A stretch of 64,000 nt of DNA from assembly GCF_017312365.1 (NCBI RefSeq), contig NZ_BLJI01000003.1, forward strand, positions 62,001-126,000, given 5' to 3'. Origin of the DNA: Chroococcus sp. FPU101. Lineage in GTDB: Bacteria > Cyanobacteriota > Cyanobacteriia > Cyanobacteriales > Microcystaceae. This document shows, piece by piece, positions 28,761 through 36,741 of this stretch. Positions within the stretch are counted from its first letter, which is position 1; each line of letters starts with the position of its first letter. A program made the position numbers and the translations under genes. Below the pieces are notes generated by a model. It saw only the letters and a program-made list of their open reading frames with translations, was not told the DNA's origin and made no database searches.

Positions 28761-28978
28761 GTAGCATTACTGTTACGGGAAAAGTTGAAAAATCAGGTTT
28801 TGGTGTAGGAGTTTGGGCGTTAGTCTCTGAAAGTGGAGAAACTTACGAGTTATATAATCCTCCAGCAGACTTGAAAAAACCTCTTTCTAAAGTCACTGTT
28901 ACAGGGAAAATTCGGAATGATGTGATGACAGTGGCGATGATTGGCCCTGTTTTAGAAGTGACGGATTATAAAACCTGA
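28757..28978 (+). CDS. 73-residue beta-rich protein coupled to the subtilase
   Basis: A small soluble protein of about six short strands with a duplicated ITVTGKVEKSG / VTVTGKIRND pattern, suggesting an OB-like barrel. No family name is recognised. Its ATG overlaps the protease stop, so the two are translationally coupled and probably act together; a role as a cytosolic regulator of the membrane protease is only a guess. It has no signal peptide. A hairpin follows 11 bases after its stop. Confidence 0.65.
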   Translation: MSSITVTGKVEKSGFGVGVWALVSESGETYELYNPPADLKKPLSKVTVTGKIRNDVMTVAMIGPVLEVTDYKT

Positions 28979-28989
28979 TCCTTTCGTAG

Positions 28990-29009
28990 AGACGCGATAA
29001 ATCGCGTCT
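28990..29009. terminator. AGACGCGA hairpin / interspersed repeat
   Basis: AGACGCGA-TAAA-TCGCGTCT is a perfect eight-base stem with a four-base loop, followed by TTACC. It lies between the 73-residue gene and the convergent crcB gene and resembles the GTAGAGACGCG...CGCGTCTCTAC intergenic repeats widespread in cyanobacteria. It can act as a terminator for both genes. Confidence 0.6.
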
Positions 29010-29033
29010 TTACCATATATCCAAGGTACGTCT

Positions 29034-29402
29034 CTATCTTTTTGCTAACCACATACCTAAAAAAGTCAGCCAAAATCCGCCAACTAAACTGACAAAAACA
29101 TAAGAGAATAAGGCTTTATAGTTTAAAAGTTGCATCAGTTGTAAATTCTCATAAGAAAAAGCGGAAAAAGTTGTAAACCCGCCACAAAACCCAGTAACAA
29201 AGAAAAACCGCCAATTTTGATGGATACTATATTTTTCGATCATGCCAACCATTAAGCCAATTAAAAAACAGCCCACCAAATTAACGGTTAGAGTGCCATA
29301 AGGGTAATAGCCTTCAAAAGACTGACTGATAAACTTACTTACCCAATAACGGCAAATACTCCCCAAACCCCCACCGATAAAAATAACTAAAAATTGCTCC
29401 AT
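29034..29402 (-). CDS. crcB: fluoride efflux channel FluC/CrcB
   Basis: A 122-residue protein with four membrane helices. It has the family signature GGGLGSICRYWVS at the start, GTLTVNLVGCFLIG in helix 2 with the conserved Asn, and GFCGGFTTFSAFSYE in helix 3, the fluoride-lining segment with its Na+-binding Thr region. FluC dimers export fluoride across the cytoplasmic membrane. The short 60-base upstream spacer does not contain a recognisable fluoride riboswitch. A second crcB is often tandem in other genomes but none is seen here. Confidence 0.95.
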   Translation of the reverse strand: MEQFLVIFIGGGLGSICRYWVSKFISQSFEGYYPYGTLTVNLVGCFLIGLMVGMIEKYSIHQNWRFFFVTGFCGGFTTFSAFSYENLQLMQLLNYKALFSYVFVSLVGGFWLTFLGMWLAKR

Positions 29403-29462
29403 TGATTTCTCGTTACAATAAATAAAAATCGTTTCTTACTTACCTTTATTTTTAAAAGTTCG

Positions 29463-29924
29463 ATGAAACTTCAAAAACAACTGCACATTTTAGCGGATGA
29501 AGCCCCTCAATATGGTATTCCGACTGAAATTATGCAAAAAGCGGTGATTCCAGTAGTTGGTGCATTTGCTCAAAAACTACGACACGAAACTTATTATATT
29601 CTGCAAAATCAAACGGGAGACTGGTTAATCAATACTTTAAGTCATCGCCAGCACCCCGAATTAGAAAAAAAAGTAGTTTATGCTTTTAGTCGATCGCAAG
29701 ATGCCGCAAAATATCAAAATACGACGAATTCGGTGGCTATTCCCGTCGCTCATTTACTATTTCAACTATTCGCACTCGGACAAATTGATAGTATTATTTT
29801 TATGGATAAACAAGGCAATTTGAATGATGGCGTTGAAATTTCTCGCACTGCACTACAGAGTAGCCTACAGCATCAACTTAAACAAGTGAAAAACGAGTTT
29901 TCTGCTCCGTCTAACTTCGCTTGA
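29463..29924 (+). CDS. conserved cyanobacterial protein of unknown function
   Basis: A 153-residue soluble, mainly helical protein with KLQKQLHILADEAPQYGIP at the start and TNSVAIPVAHLLFQLFALGQ in the middle. I recognise it only as a type of conserved cyanobacterial hypothetical protein; no catalytic motif is visible. It is divergent from crcB (60-base spacer) and followed 34 bases later by a membrane protein gene on the same strand. Confidence 0.6.
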   Translation: MKLQKQLHILADEAPQYGIPTEIMQKAVIPVVGAFAQKLRHETYYILQNQTGDWLINTLSHRQHPELEKKVVYAFSRSQDAAKYQNTTNSVAIPVAHLLFQLFALGQIDSIIFMDKQGNLNDGVEISRTALQSSLQHQLKQVKNEFSAPSNFA

Positions 29925-29958
29925 GATAAGCTTAAAGAAACAGCAGAACTTGAGTGTA

Positions 29959-30453
29959 ATGTTGGAATCGACAAAATCAGAAAAAATCTTAAATTATTAT
30001 GGGACATATCCATGTCCTGTCTGTCGTCATGGAGAAATCACACCTTTACCTTTAATGGAAGCCTTTGGCTGTAATTTTTGTCGCCACATCTTTACCGCTA
30101 ATGAAGAACAGCAAACCCTGAGTATGGCGGATAGTCAGCTATCTTTAACTTGGTATTGGACGGGACAATCCTGGAAGGGTGTTCCACGTGAAGGCACTGA
30201 GGGAAAATTAGTTTATGGGATAGCTGCAACGATTTTTGTTTTTTTACCGACTTTAATCGTCAGTCTAGCGGCTTATTTTTTTCCACCGATACCTGATAGT
30301 CCTTTGTCTTGGCTACCGATGGTGTGGAGTATCATCACATTTTTTGCCCATTTGGCTTGTATCATTTGGCTTATAATTGAATATTATCAGTTTCCAGTGG
30401 CGATGTATTTTCGGGCGATTTTTCGACGATTTAGCATGATTTGGCGTTTATGA
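29959..30453 (+). CDS. zinc-ribbon membrane protein
   Basis: A 164-residue protein with an N-terminal CPVC...CNFC zinc ribbon (about residues 20-40: YPCPVCRHGE and FGCNFCRHIF) and two hydrophobic helices near 95-115 and 125-145. The cytosolic ribbon and membrane part suggest a small regulatory or assembly protein; no family function is known to me. ATG 29959 is preferred to a TTG at 29950. A hairpin follows the stop. Confidence 0.65.
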   Translation: MLESTKSEKILNYYGTYPCPVCRHGEITPLPLMEAFGCNFCRHIFTANEEQQTLSMADSQLSLTWYWTGQSWKGVPREGTEGKLVYGIAATIFVFLPTLIVSLAAYFFPPIPDSPLSWLPMVWSIITFFAHLACIIWLIIEYYQFPVAMYFRAIFRRFSMIWRL

Positions 30454-30456
30454 GCA

Positions 30457-30479
30457 AAAGGTGGGGATGACCCACCTTT
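30457..30479. terminator. bidirectional terminator hairpin
   Basis: AAAGGTGGG (30457-30465) pairs perfectly with CCCACCTTT (30471-30479) around GATGA. The stem lies between convergent genes and has A- and T-flanks, giving a plausible rho-independent terminator in both directions. Confidence 0.75.
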
Positions 30480-30485
30480 AAATGA

Positions 30486-31019
30486 TTAAACTCGTTTTTC
30501 TAAATATTGACCAATCATAATTTCTTCACCTAGACGAGAAATAATGGTTTGTCGAGTGCGATACTGCTGCCCAATCATTTTAATTTCTTCTTCAAAAACT
30601 GAGCCACTATATTCGGTTCTTAGACAAAGTGTATTCGGATTGGGCATCGAACAAATAGCGGTGACGGGTTTTTCTGTAGCAAAACCTCGATCACGATACA
30701 GTATATTACCAATTACACCGAATACGGTTGAACCTTGTGAGGGTTTACGACTTTCTTTAATATAATTACTTTCCCAAGTGACCAATGAACCGCCCAAGAT
30801 TGCATTCTCGTCTTCTAATTGATGGGATTTGGCCAGTGTAACTAATTCTGGACTACCTTGCTTGAGATGTCGAATCGTAATTGAAGATACGACTTCTTGA
30901 GGTTCGGTTTCTTGTTTGAGAGTATAGTAACGTCGTTGTGATTTCCATGATCCTTCAGATGAGTGAAGAAAGTCGAGAAGTAGGCCTTCGATGGATAGTT
31001 GAGCGATGGAAATAGTCAT
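30486..31019 (-). CDS. CpcS/CpeS-type phycobiliprotein lyase
   Basis: A 177-residue lipocalin-like protein of the CpcS/CpeS family, with the N-terminal FLHSSEGSWKSQRRYYTL block and the C-terminal RTRQTIISRLGEEIMIGQYLEKR block. Members attach bilins such as phycocyanobilin to a conserved cysteine of phycobiliprotein subunits. It is longer than the shortest members because of an N-terminal extension. Whether it is a CpcS, CpcU or CpeS orthologue cannot be decided from the sequence. It stands alone, not next to a phycobiliprotein operon. Confidence 0.85.
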   Translation of the reverse strand: MTISIAQLSIEGLLLDFLHSSEGSWKSQRRYYTLKQETEPQEVVSSITIRHLKQGSPELVTLAKSHQLEDENAILGGSLVTWESNYIKESRKPSQGSTVFGVIGNILYRDRGFATEKPVTAICSMPNPNTLCLRTEYSGSVFEEEIKMIGQQYRTRQTIISRLGEEIMIGQYLEKRV

Positions 31020-31190
31020 ATGTCAAGGTTTAAGCTACAGAATATATACACTTTGTCAAGCTTATGTATCTTAATTTTACATATCTTTACCTCAATCTTA
31101 CTGAACATTTTATAAATGTGCCAACATTCAGGAGGAATAATCTTGTTATACCCAAAGTTTTATCTTAAAGGTCTAAAAAAACGATTAAAT

Positions 31191-31964
31191 TCAAATTAAT
31201 TGAACATTGGGGTTAAAAAAGCGACGATACACCCCTTCTGTCACAAAAATGGCAGTGAGTAAGTTGGTAAAAGCGATCATGAATAAAACTAAAATCTGAT
31301 AAGACGCAGCGTTTAAAGGATCTCCACCTGCTAAGACTTGTCCTGTAAACATTCCAGGTAAACTGACTAAACCGACGACCATCATTTGATTGAGGGTGGG
31401 AATTAAGCTAGCGCGGATGGCATCTTTTTGATAGGAGGAAATCGCTTGTTTTGGAGTTGCACCGAGACAGAGATGGGTTTCAACACTTAAACGGTTCTGT
31501 TCAATCATGCTGCTGAGTCTTTCACCCGCTAGAGACGCACTATTCATCGCATTCCCTAAGATCATTCCCGTTAAAGGAATTAAGTATTGGGGATCGTACC
31601 AGCGATCGGGTTGAATAATTAATGCTAAAACATAACTCAGGGTTAAAAAGGTGCTAATGAGGAGTGAACTACTAACAATGGGAAATAAACCTTTAATTTT
31701 TTGATTGATGCGATTTTTTGCGACAATACTAGCGATCGTAATCATCATCCCTAATAATCCTAAAACCGCTAGAGGATTATTGAGAGCAAAAATCAGAGCC
31801 AGAACGTAACCAACTACCAGTAATTGTAGGATAGCGCGACCTGCTGCGATTAATAATTGTCCTTCTAATTCGATCTTTGAAAAGCGTGAAAGTGCGATCG
31901 CCGCTCCAATCAAACCTAATGCCAAGCCTAAATCACTTGGATTTAGCTGTATAATGTCATTCAC
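31191..31964 (-). CDS. fetB: FetB-type ABC transporter permease (UPF0014)
   Basis: A 257-residue protein with about seven membrane helices and the UPF0014 signatures MTGMILGNAMNSASLAGERL near 130 and LVSLPGMFTGQVLAGGDPLNAA near 205. FetB is the permease of an iron (or metal) exporter and normally partners FetA, an ATPase; no fetA is adjacent in this window. Its ATG overlaps the end of the diguanylate cyclase gene by four bases (31961-31964), so it is translated from the same message. Confidence 0.88.
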   Translation of the reverse strand: MNDIIQLNPSDLGLALGLIGAAIALSRFSKIELEGQLLIAAGRAILQLLVVGYVLALIFALNNPLAVLGLLGMMITIASIVAKNRINQKIKGLFPIVSSSLLISTFLTLSYVLALIIQPDRWYDPQYLIPLTGMILGNAMNSASLAGERLSSMIEQNRLSVETHLCLGATPKQAISSYQKDAIRASLIPTLNQMMVVGLVSLPGMFTGQVLAGGDPLNAASYQILVLFMIAFTNLLTAIFVTEGVYRRFFNPNVQLI

Positions 31965-32911
31965 ACCCGAATTTTTCCTTTATTGGCTCTTTTACAGACA
32001 TACATCGCTTGATCTGCTTCATGCCAAGCTTCACGTAAATCAAGAGTAGGATAGCGCGGTGCAAAACCTAATGACACATGAATATCGGCCGCCGATAATT
32101 GAGTTCTGAGGCGAACTAATAAACTAGATGTAGTCTGACTATTGCCTTCAACAACCAGTATCACAAATTCATCACCACCCACTCTAGCTACAATATCTTG
32201 TTTGCGTACCGTAGAGCGAATAATCCGAGCCGCTTTTTTAATTAATTGATCTCCACTGGCATGACCTTGAGTATCATTAACTTGTTTAAGGTCATCAAGA
32301 TCAATTGAGACAATACAAGCAGAATAGCCATAGTGACGACAGCGACCTTCTTCTGCGCTTAATAATTGTTCCCAACCCCTACGGTTATATAATCCTGTTA
32401 AAGCATCCGTCATCGCTTCGACCATTGCTCTTTCGGTACGGCGAATTTGTTCACTCAGCTTTAAATCATTATCTAATACGGTACAGAGTAAACGGGTCAT
32501 TAATTCAATTAAAGGTAATTCAGTTGTAATCGTTTCTAATTGTGGTTCTGGATCGATAGCACAGAGTGTACCAAATAAAGAACCATCACTGAGAACTAAA
32601 GGCATTCCAACATAGGCCCCTATTTTAACTTTTTGGGCGATCGGAGCTTCAGCATAAGCGGGAATCTCATTTACACAGGGAGCAATTCTCGGGCCTCGTC
32701 CTAAGACCATTTGGCTACAAAAAGAGTCGGCCCAAGAAAAAACAGTGCCTTCTTTTACGCCATAACCTTGATCTTTGGCTTGTAGTACGATCCACTCATT
32801 GCCTTCAGTGCGCGTTACCATCCACAAATCAAAATCGAGACGCTGCTGAAGAAAGTTTAAAACTTCCGTTGATGCTGTATTAAAGTTGGGGAATGGATAA
32901 AAATCCATCAT
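31961..32911 (-). CDS. GAF-GGDEF diguanylate cyclase
   Basis: A 316-residue cytosolic enzyme: a GAF domain (about 20-160, with GAYVGMPLVLSDGSLFGTLCA), a coiled linker and a GGDEF domain with ALTGLYNRRGWEQLL near 185 and the catalytic GGDEF at about residue 243-247. It should make cyclic di-GMP from two GTP. No RxxD inhibitory site is obvious upstream of GGDEF. The coupling with fetB (four-base overlap) is unusual and suggests joint control of signalling and metal export, or simple gene packing. Confidence 0.88.
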   Translation of the reverse strand: MMDFYPFPNFNTASTEVLNFLQQRLDFDLWMVTRTEGNEWIVLQAKDQGYGVKEGTVFSWADSFCSQMVLGRGPRIAPCVNEIPAYAEAPIAQKVKIGAYVGMPLVLSDGSLFGTLCAIDPEPQLETITTELPLIELMTRLLCTVLDNDLKLSEQIRRTERAMVEAMTDALTGLYNRRGWEQLLSAEEGRCRHYGYSACIVSIDLDDLKQVNDTQGHASGDQLIKKAARIIRSTVRKQDIVARVGGDEFVILVVEGNSQTTSSLLVRLRTQLSAADIHVSLGFAPRYPTLDLREAWHEADQAMYVCKRANKGKIRV

Positions 32912-33132
32912 AATGATTTATACTCTGCGATCTTTAAGTATATGTTGGGGTCAAAAATTTCTGTCTTAAGATATACTTTTCTTATTTTACTATGATTAAT
33001 TTGGTTACGCTTCAGCAATTTTTCGGTAGTCTACTATACTTAAGACATAGTGCTTTTCTAACTTGTAATAGAAGATTAAAATCTTTGCTTTACATTAAGA
33101 TATTTTCTAAATAATTACAAGAGATTAACTCC

Positions 33133-33387
33133 ATGATGACACCCTCACCACTTAAAGGTATAGAACTCATTGATTGTGCTAGAGCAAATGGTAATGATGG
33201 TATAGAAGTTGCAGCAAAACAATGTGGCTATGGGAATAACCTAGAAGCATTTGAAGCGGCTTTAAGAGAAGCCTGTCAATCGATTGGTGTAGAGTTTAAT
33301 CAATTCAGTGATTTATTAAAATCGACGACTAACTATCAAAAGGATGCAGGAGAGATTGTTGCACCCGATACCCCTAGTGAGCTTTAA
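33133..33387 (+). CDS. 84-residue CGY-motif protein
   Basis: A small acidic helical protein starting MMTPSPLKGIELIDCARANG and containing EVAAKQCGYGNNLEAF. The LKG-ELI-...-CGY-...-F--AL pattern is reminiscent of the N-terminal segment of cyanobacterial AbrB-like (CalA/CalB) regulators but the similarity is weak. It stands alone between divergent genes with a 220-base upstream region. No function can be given. Confidence 0.55.
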   Translation: MMTPSPLKGIELIDCARANGNDGIEVAAKQCGYGNNLEAFEAALREACQSIGVEFNQFSDLLKSTTNYQKDAGEIVAPDTPSEL

Positions 33388-33488
33388 CTAATTCATTTGT
33401 ACTTATCAGTTGAGAGCAATTTTTTGTGTACTATTCCCTTTTTGCAAAAAATTTGGTTTCATAAGGATAAGTTTTAGGTATCAAATGA

Positions 33489-34595
33489 GTGAAGAAAATT
33501 CCCCCTGTTGATTTAGCCCGTCAATATAGCCTCATTAGTGAAGAAACGGAAAATGCCGTTTTAAAGGTTCTCAACTCTGGTTATTATGTCGGTGGTGCTG
33601 CTGTTATAGATTTTGAACAAGATTTTGCTAAATATACTCAAGTTAAACATTGTATCGCTTGCAATTCTGGAACTGACGCGCTGTATCTAGCTCTGCGGGC
33701 TTTGAATATTGGTGCGGGTGATGAAGTGATTACCTCGACCTTTACTTTTATTGCCACAGCAGAAGCGGTATCGATGACGGGGGCAAAACCTGTTTTTATT
33801 GATATTGATTGCAATACCTTTAATCTTGATCCCACTCAAATCGAAAAAGCGATTACACCTCGAACGAAAGCAATTATTCCAGTACACCTATTTGGACAAC
33901 CTGTCAATATGTCCCAGGTCATGGAAATTGCAACAGCGAACGGTCTCTATGTGATTGAAGATTGCGCCCAAGCGACGGGGGCCGAATGGAACGGTCAAAA
34001 AGTGGGGAGTATTGGTCATATTGGCTGTTTTAGCTTCTTTCCAACAAAAAATTTAGGGGCTTGCGGTGATGGTGGCGCGGTGACTACGAATGATAGTGCG
34101 ATCGCACTCTCTGTTAAAATGTTAAGAGAGCATGGCAGTTCGGTTCGCTATCGTCATGATGTGATGGGGATTAATAGCCGTCTTGATGCCCTACAAGCTG
34201 CTATTTTACAGGTTAAATTGCGTTATTTAGATCAATGGAATCAACAAAGGGGTAAAATTGCCAAGCGATATCAGGAATTACTTTCACCGTTGTCGAATTT
34301 AAAATTACCTCAAGCTTTAGCAGGAGGTCAACACGTTTGGAATCAATATACTATTATGATTTCTAATCGTGATCAGGTTAGGGAAAAGTTACAAGAAATG
34401 GGGGTTATTTCGATGGTGTATTACCCCCTACCCTTACATCTGCAACCTGTGTATCAAGATTTAGGATATACAGTGGGACAATTACCGTATTCTGAACAAG
34501 CATCCCATGAGGTTTTATCCTTACCCATGTTTCCAGATTTAACCATTGAAGAACAGCAACAGGTGGTTTATTATTTAAAAGATTGTTTATCTTAG
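33489..34595 (+). CDS. DegT/DnrJ/EryC1/StrS aminotransferase
   Basis: A 368-residue PLP-dependent sugar aminotransferase. It has PPVDLARQYSLI at the start, CNSGTDALYLALRAL near 57 for PLP-phosphate binding, EDCAQATGAEW with the cofactor-binding Asp near 155 and the Schiff-base lysine in FFPTKNLGACGDGG near 186. Such enzymes make amino sugars for surface polysaccharide. Start GTG 33489 fits the homologous N terminus; a competing ATG 33484 is out of frame. It converges with the cryptochrome gene, one base apart. Confidence 0.9.
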   Translation: MKKIPPVDLARQYSLISEETENAVLKVLNSGYYVGGAAVIDFEQDFAKYTQVKHCIACNSGTDALYLALRALNIGAGDEVITSTFTFIATAEAVSMTGAKPVFIDIDCNTFNLDPTQIEKAITPRTKAIIPVHLFGQPVNMSQVMEIATANGLYVIEDCAQATGAEWNGQKVGSIGHIGCFSFFPTKNLGACGDGGAVTTNDSAIALSVKMLREHGSSVRYRHDVMGINSRLDALQAAILQVKLRYLDQWNQQRGKIAKRYQELLSPLSNLKLPQALAGGQHVWNQYTIMISNRDQVREKLQEMGVISMVYYPLPLHLQPVYQDLGYTVGQLPYSEQASHEVLSLPMFPDLTIEEQQQVVYYLKDCLS

Positions 34596-34596
34596 T

Positions 34597-36048
34597 TTAT
34601 TTGCGACTCAATGCAGCATTGTAGATAGCTTCATTGTTCTGAATCGATTTGAAAAAATCAACCACAGGACGCGGATAATCTACCCCTAAAATGACACCAT
34701 ATCGCTTTTGTTCTTCTTGCGTTAATTTCAAAGGCTCATGGATTTTATCACCTGGAATGGAGGCTAATTCAGGCAACCAATATCTAAGATAATCGCCATT
34801 GGGGTCATAATATCTAGACTGTTTAGGAATATTAAAATAGCGAAATCCTCTTGCATCATTGCCGATACCTGCGGTGTAGTTCCAGTTTCCCCAATTGCTA
34901 CAGACATCGTAATCGACTAACATCGATTCAAACCATTCTGTACCGAGAAGCCAGTTAATGCCTAGATTTTTGGTCAGAAAACTAGCGACATTTTGCCGTC
35001 CACGATTGGACATAAAACCCGTACCTAACAATTCTCTCATATTGGCATCGACTAACGGATAACCTGTTTTTCCCTCTTGCCAAATTTGAAAGCGTGTCCA
35101 GTCTTCTTGCCAAGGGATATCGATTCCTTGTATTCCAGAACGATAAAAAACCTTATTACCATGCTTAGCACAAATAAATCTAAAATAGTCGCGCCACAAT
35201 AGTTCAAAGATTAACCAGTAGGTTGAATCATTTTTGATGCGTTCTGATTCATATTTCTGGACTTGTTCATAAATATAGCGCGGTGATAAACATCCTGCTG
35301 ATAACCAAGCCGAAAATTTAGACGAATCATCAACCTCTAGCATTCCGTTTCGTGTTTCTTTATAAACTTTTAATTGATCTTTTGAAAAGAAGTAATCATT
35401 TAATCTGGTTAATCCTGCTGCTTCTCCTCCTTGACGGATAATTGTTGCTTTTGGGTCAAATATGGGAGATGCTACGCCTAATTCTTCAAAAGTAGGCATT
35501 TTTCCAACATCGATCTCAGGTAATGCGGGTAATTGTTTGGGAAACGGAAAAGTTTGACGGATATAACCATCTTTTTCGACTTTTTTACGGAAATTGGTAA
35601 ACAGTTCGGGTAATTGAGCGATTTCAAAAGGTAAGTCATCGGGGTGATAAAGTGTCGTTCCCCAGAATCCCTTCATGCTAATATTTTTAGCGATTACTTT
35701 TTCGACGGCTAATTCTTCGGATGTAACTTCTTGATGATAGTAAACCGTACTGATATTTAAAAGCTGTGCTAATTCAAAGATAATTTTTTCGGGTTCACCG
35801 TGACGGATAATTAAATCACTGCCGAGTTGTTGTAGAGATGATTTTAAATTAGCAACACTTTCTAGAATAAACTGGGTGCGGAAACTACCTGTTTTCGGAA
35901 AACCATAGGATGTTTGACCAAATTGACGCGGATTAAAACAATATAATGGGATTACTTGAGCTTTTTCTTGTAACGCTTGATATAAAGGCTCATGATCATG
36001 AATTCGTAAATCATTACGATACCAAATTAATATTCTCTGCTGCGTCAT
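34597..36048 (-). CDS. DASH-family cryptochrome
   Basis: The 483-residue flavoprotein has an N-terminal photolyase domain (ILIWYRNDLRIHDHEPLYQAL, KTGSFRTQFILESV) that holds the antenna and a C-terminal FAD domain (WNYTAGIGNDARGFRYFNI, SRYYDPNGDYLRYWLPEL). These features and the length fit the DASH cryptochromes known from Synechocystis Sll1629, which repair pyrimidine dimers in single-stranded DNA and act as blue-light receptors. The start ATG 36048 is clear. Confidence 0.9.
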   Translation of the reverse strand: MTQQRILIWYRNDLRIHDHEPLYQALQEKAQVIPLYCFNPRQFGQTSYGFPKTGSFRTQFILESVANLKSSLQQLGSDLIIRHGEPEKIIFELAQLLNISTVYYHQEVTSEELAVEKVIAKNISMKGFWGTTLYHPDDLPFEIAQLPELFTNFRKKVEKDGYIRQTFPFPKQLPALPEIDVGKMPTFEELGVASPIFDPKATIIRQGGEAAGLTRLNDYFFSKDQLKVYKETRNGMLEVDDSSKFSAWLSAGCLSPRYIYEQVQKYESERIKNDSTYWLIFELLWRDYFRFICAKHGNKVFYRSGIQGIDIPWQEDWTRFQIWQEGKTGYPLVDANMRELLGTGFMSNRGRQNVASFLTKNLGINWLLGTEWFESMLVDYDVCSNWGNWNYTAGIGNDARGFRYFNIPKQSRYYDPNGDYLRYWLPELASIPGDKIHEPLKLTQEEQKRYGVILGVDYPRPVVDFFKSIQNNEAIYNAALSRK

Positions 36049-36112
36049 CGTTTTGGAAAAATAATTATCTTTACATATCTTAACGCTATCTTACTAATTG
36101 CCTGTATGCCTT

Positions 36113-36741
36113 ATGTCTGATACTGATGCGAAACAATATGCCCCTGCTACCCAACGCAACCGAGAACCAATTTTACAGTTCTCCAAAAAATTTTACCTCC
36201 AACAGGCAATATTTTAGAGATTTCTAGCGGCACAGGTGAACACGCGATTTTTTTTGCCCCTCGTCTCAAACCCCGCATTTGGATACCATCAGAACCCCAA
36301 CTCTATCTTAGAGAAAGTATTGCAGCTTGGCGTGAAGAATTCCCTTCTAACTATCTTGCACCACCCATTGAGATTGATGCAATGGATGATTCTTGGGTTG
36401 TCGAAACTCAAAAGATTGAAATTGCAGCTATTGTCAACATTAACATGATTCATATTGCGCCTTGGTCAGCTTGTTTAGGTTTGATGGCAGGTGCAGGGCG
36501 TATTCTACCTAATGGTGGTATTCTTTATCTGTATGGGCCATATAAACAGAGTGGAAAACATACAGCATCTAGTAATGAAGCGTTTGATGAATCGTTACAG
36601 TCTCATCATCCTGCATGGGGTGTTCGTAATTTAGAAGATGTGATTAATGTAGCACTGGAGAATGGTTTAGAATTAGTCGAAGTGAGCCAAATGCCAGCTA
36701 ATAATCTTTCTGTTGTTTTTCAAAAAGTAAAATCATACTAA
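36113..36741 (+). pseudogene. DUF938 methyltransferase, one frameshift
   Basis: The frame opens at ATG 36113 with AKQYAPATQRNREPIL and breaks at about 36176-36178, where one base seems to be missing (TTACAGTT for TTACAAGTT). From 36178 the next frame runs unbroken to 36741 with VLQKILPPTGNILEISSGTGEHAIFFA, APWSACLGLMAGAGRILPNGGIL and VSQMPANNLSVVFQK, all typical of the DUF938 SAM-dependent methyltransferase family. Restoring one base would give about 209 residues, the full family length. The 3' end overlaps the convergent helicase stop by four bases. Confidence 0.82.

Noticed and set aside
29403-29462. Fluoride riboswitch before crcB
   Set aside because: The spacer is only 60 bases of AT-rich sequence and lacks the conserved crcB motif.
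31118-31198. 27-codon frame MCQHSGG... upstream of fetB 3' end
   Set aside because: Although AGGAGG lies inside it, there is no conserved pattern or signal, and the frame overlaps the convergent gene end. Not supported as a gene.
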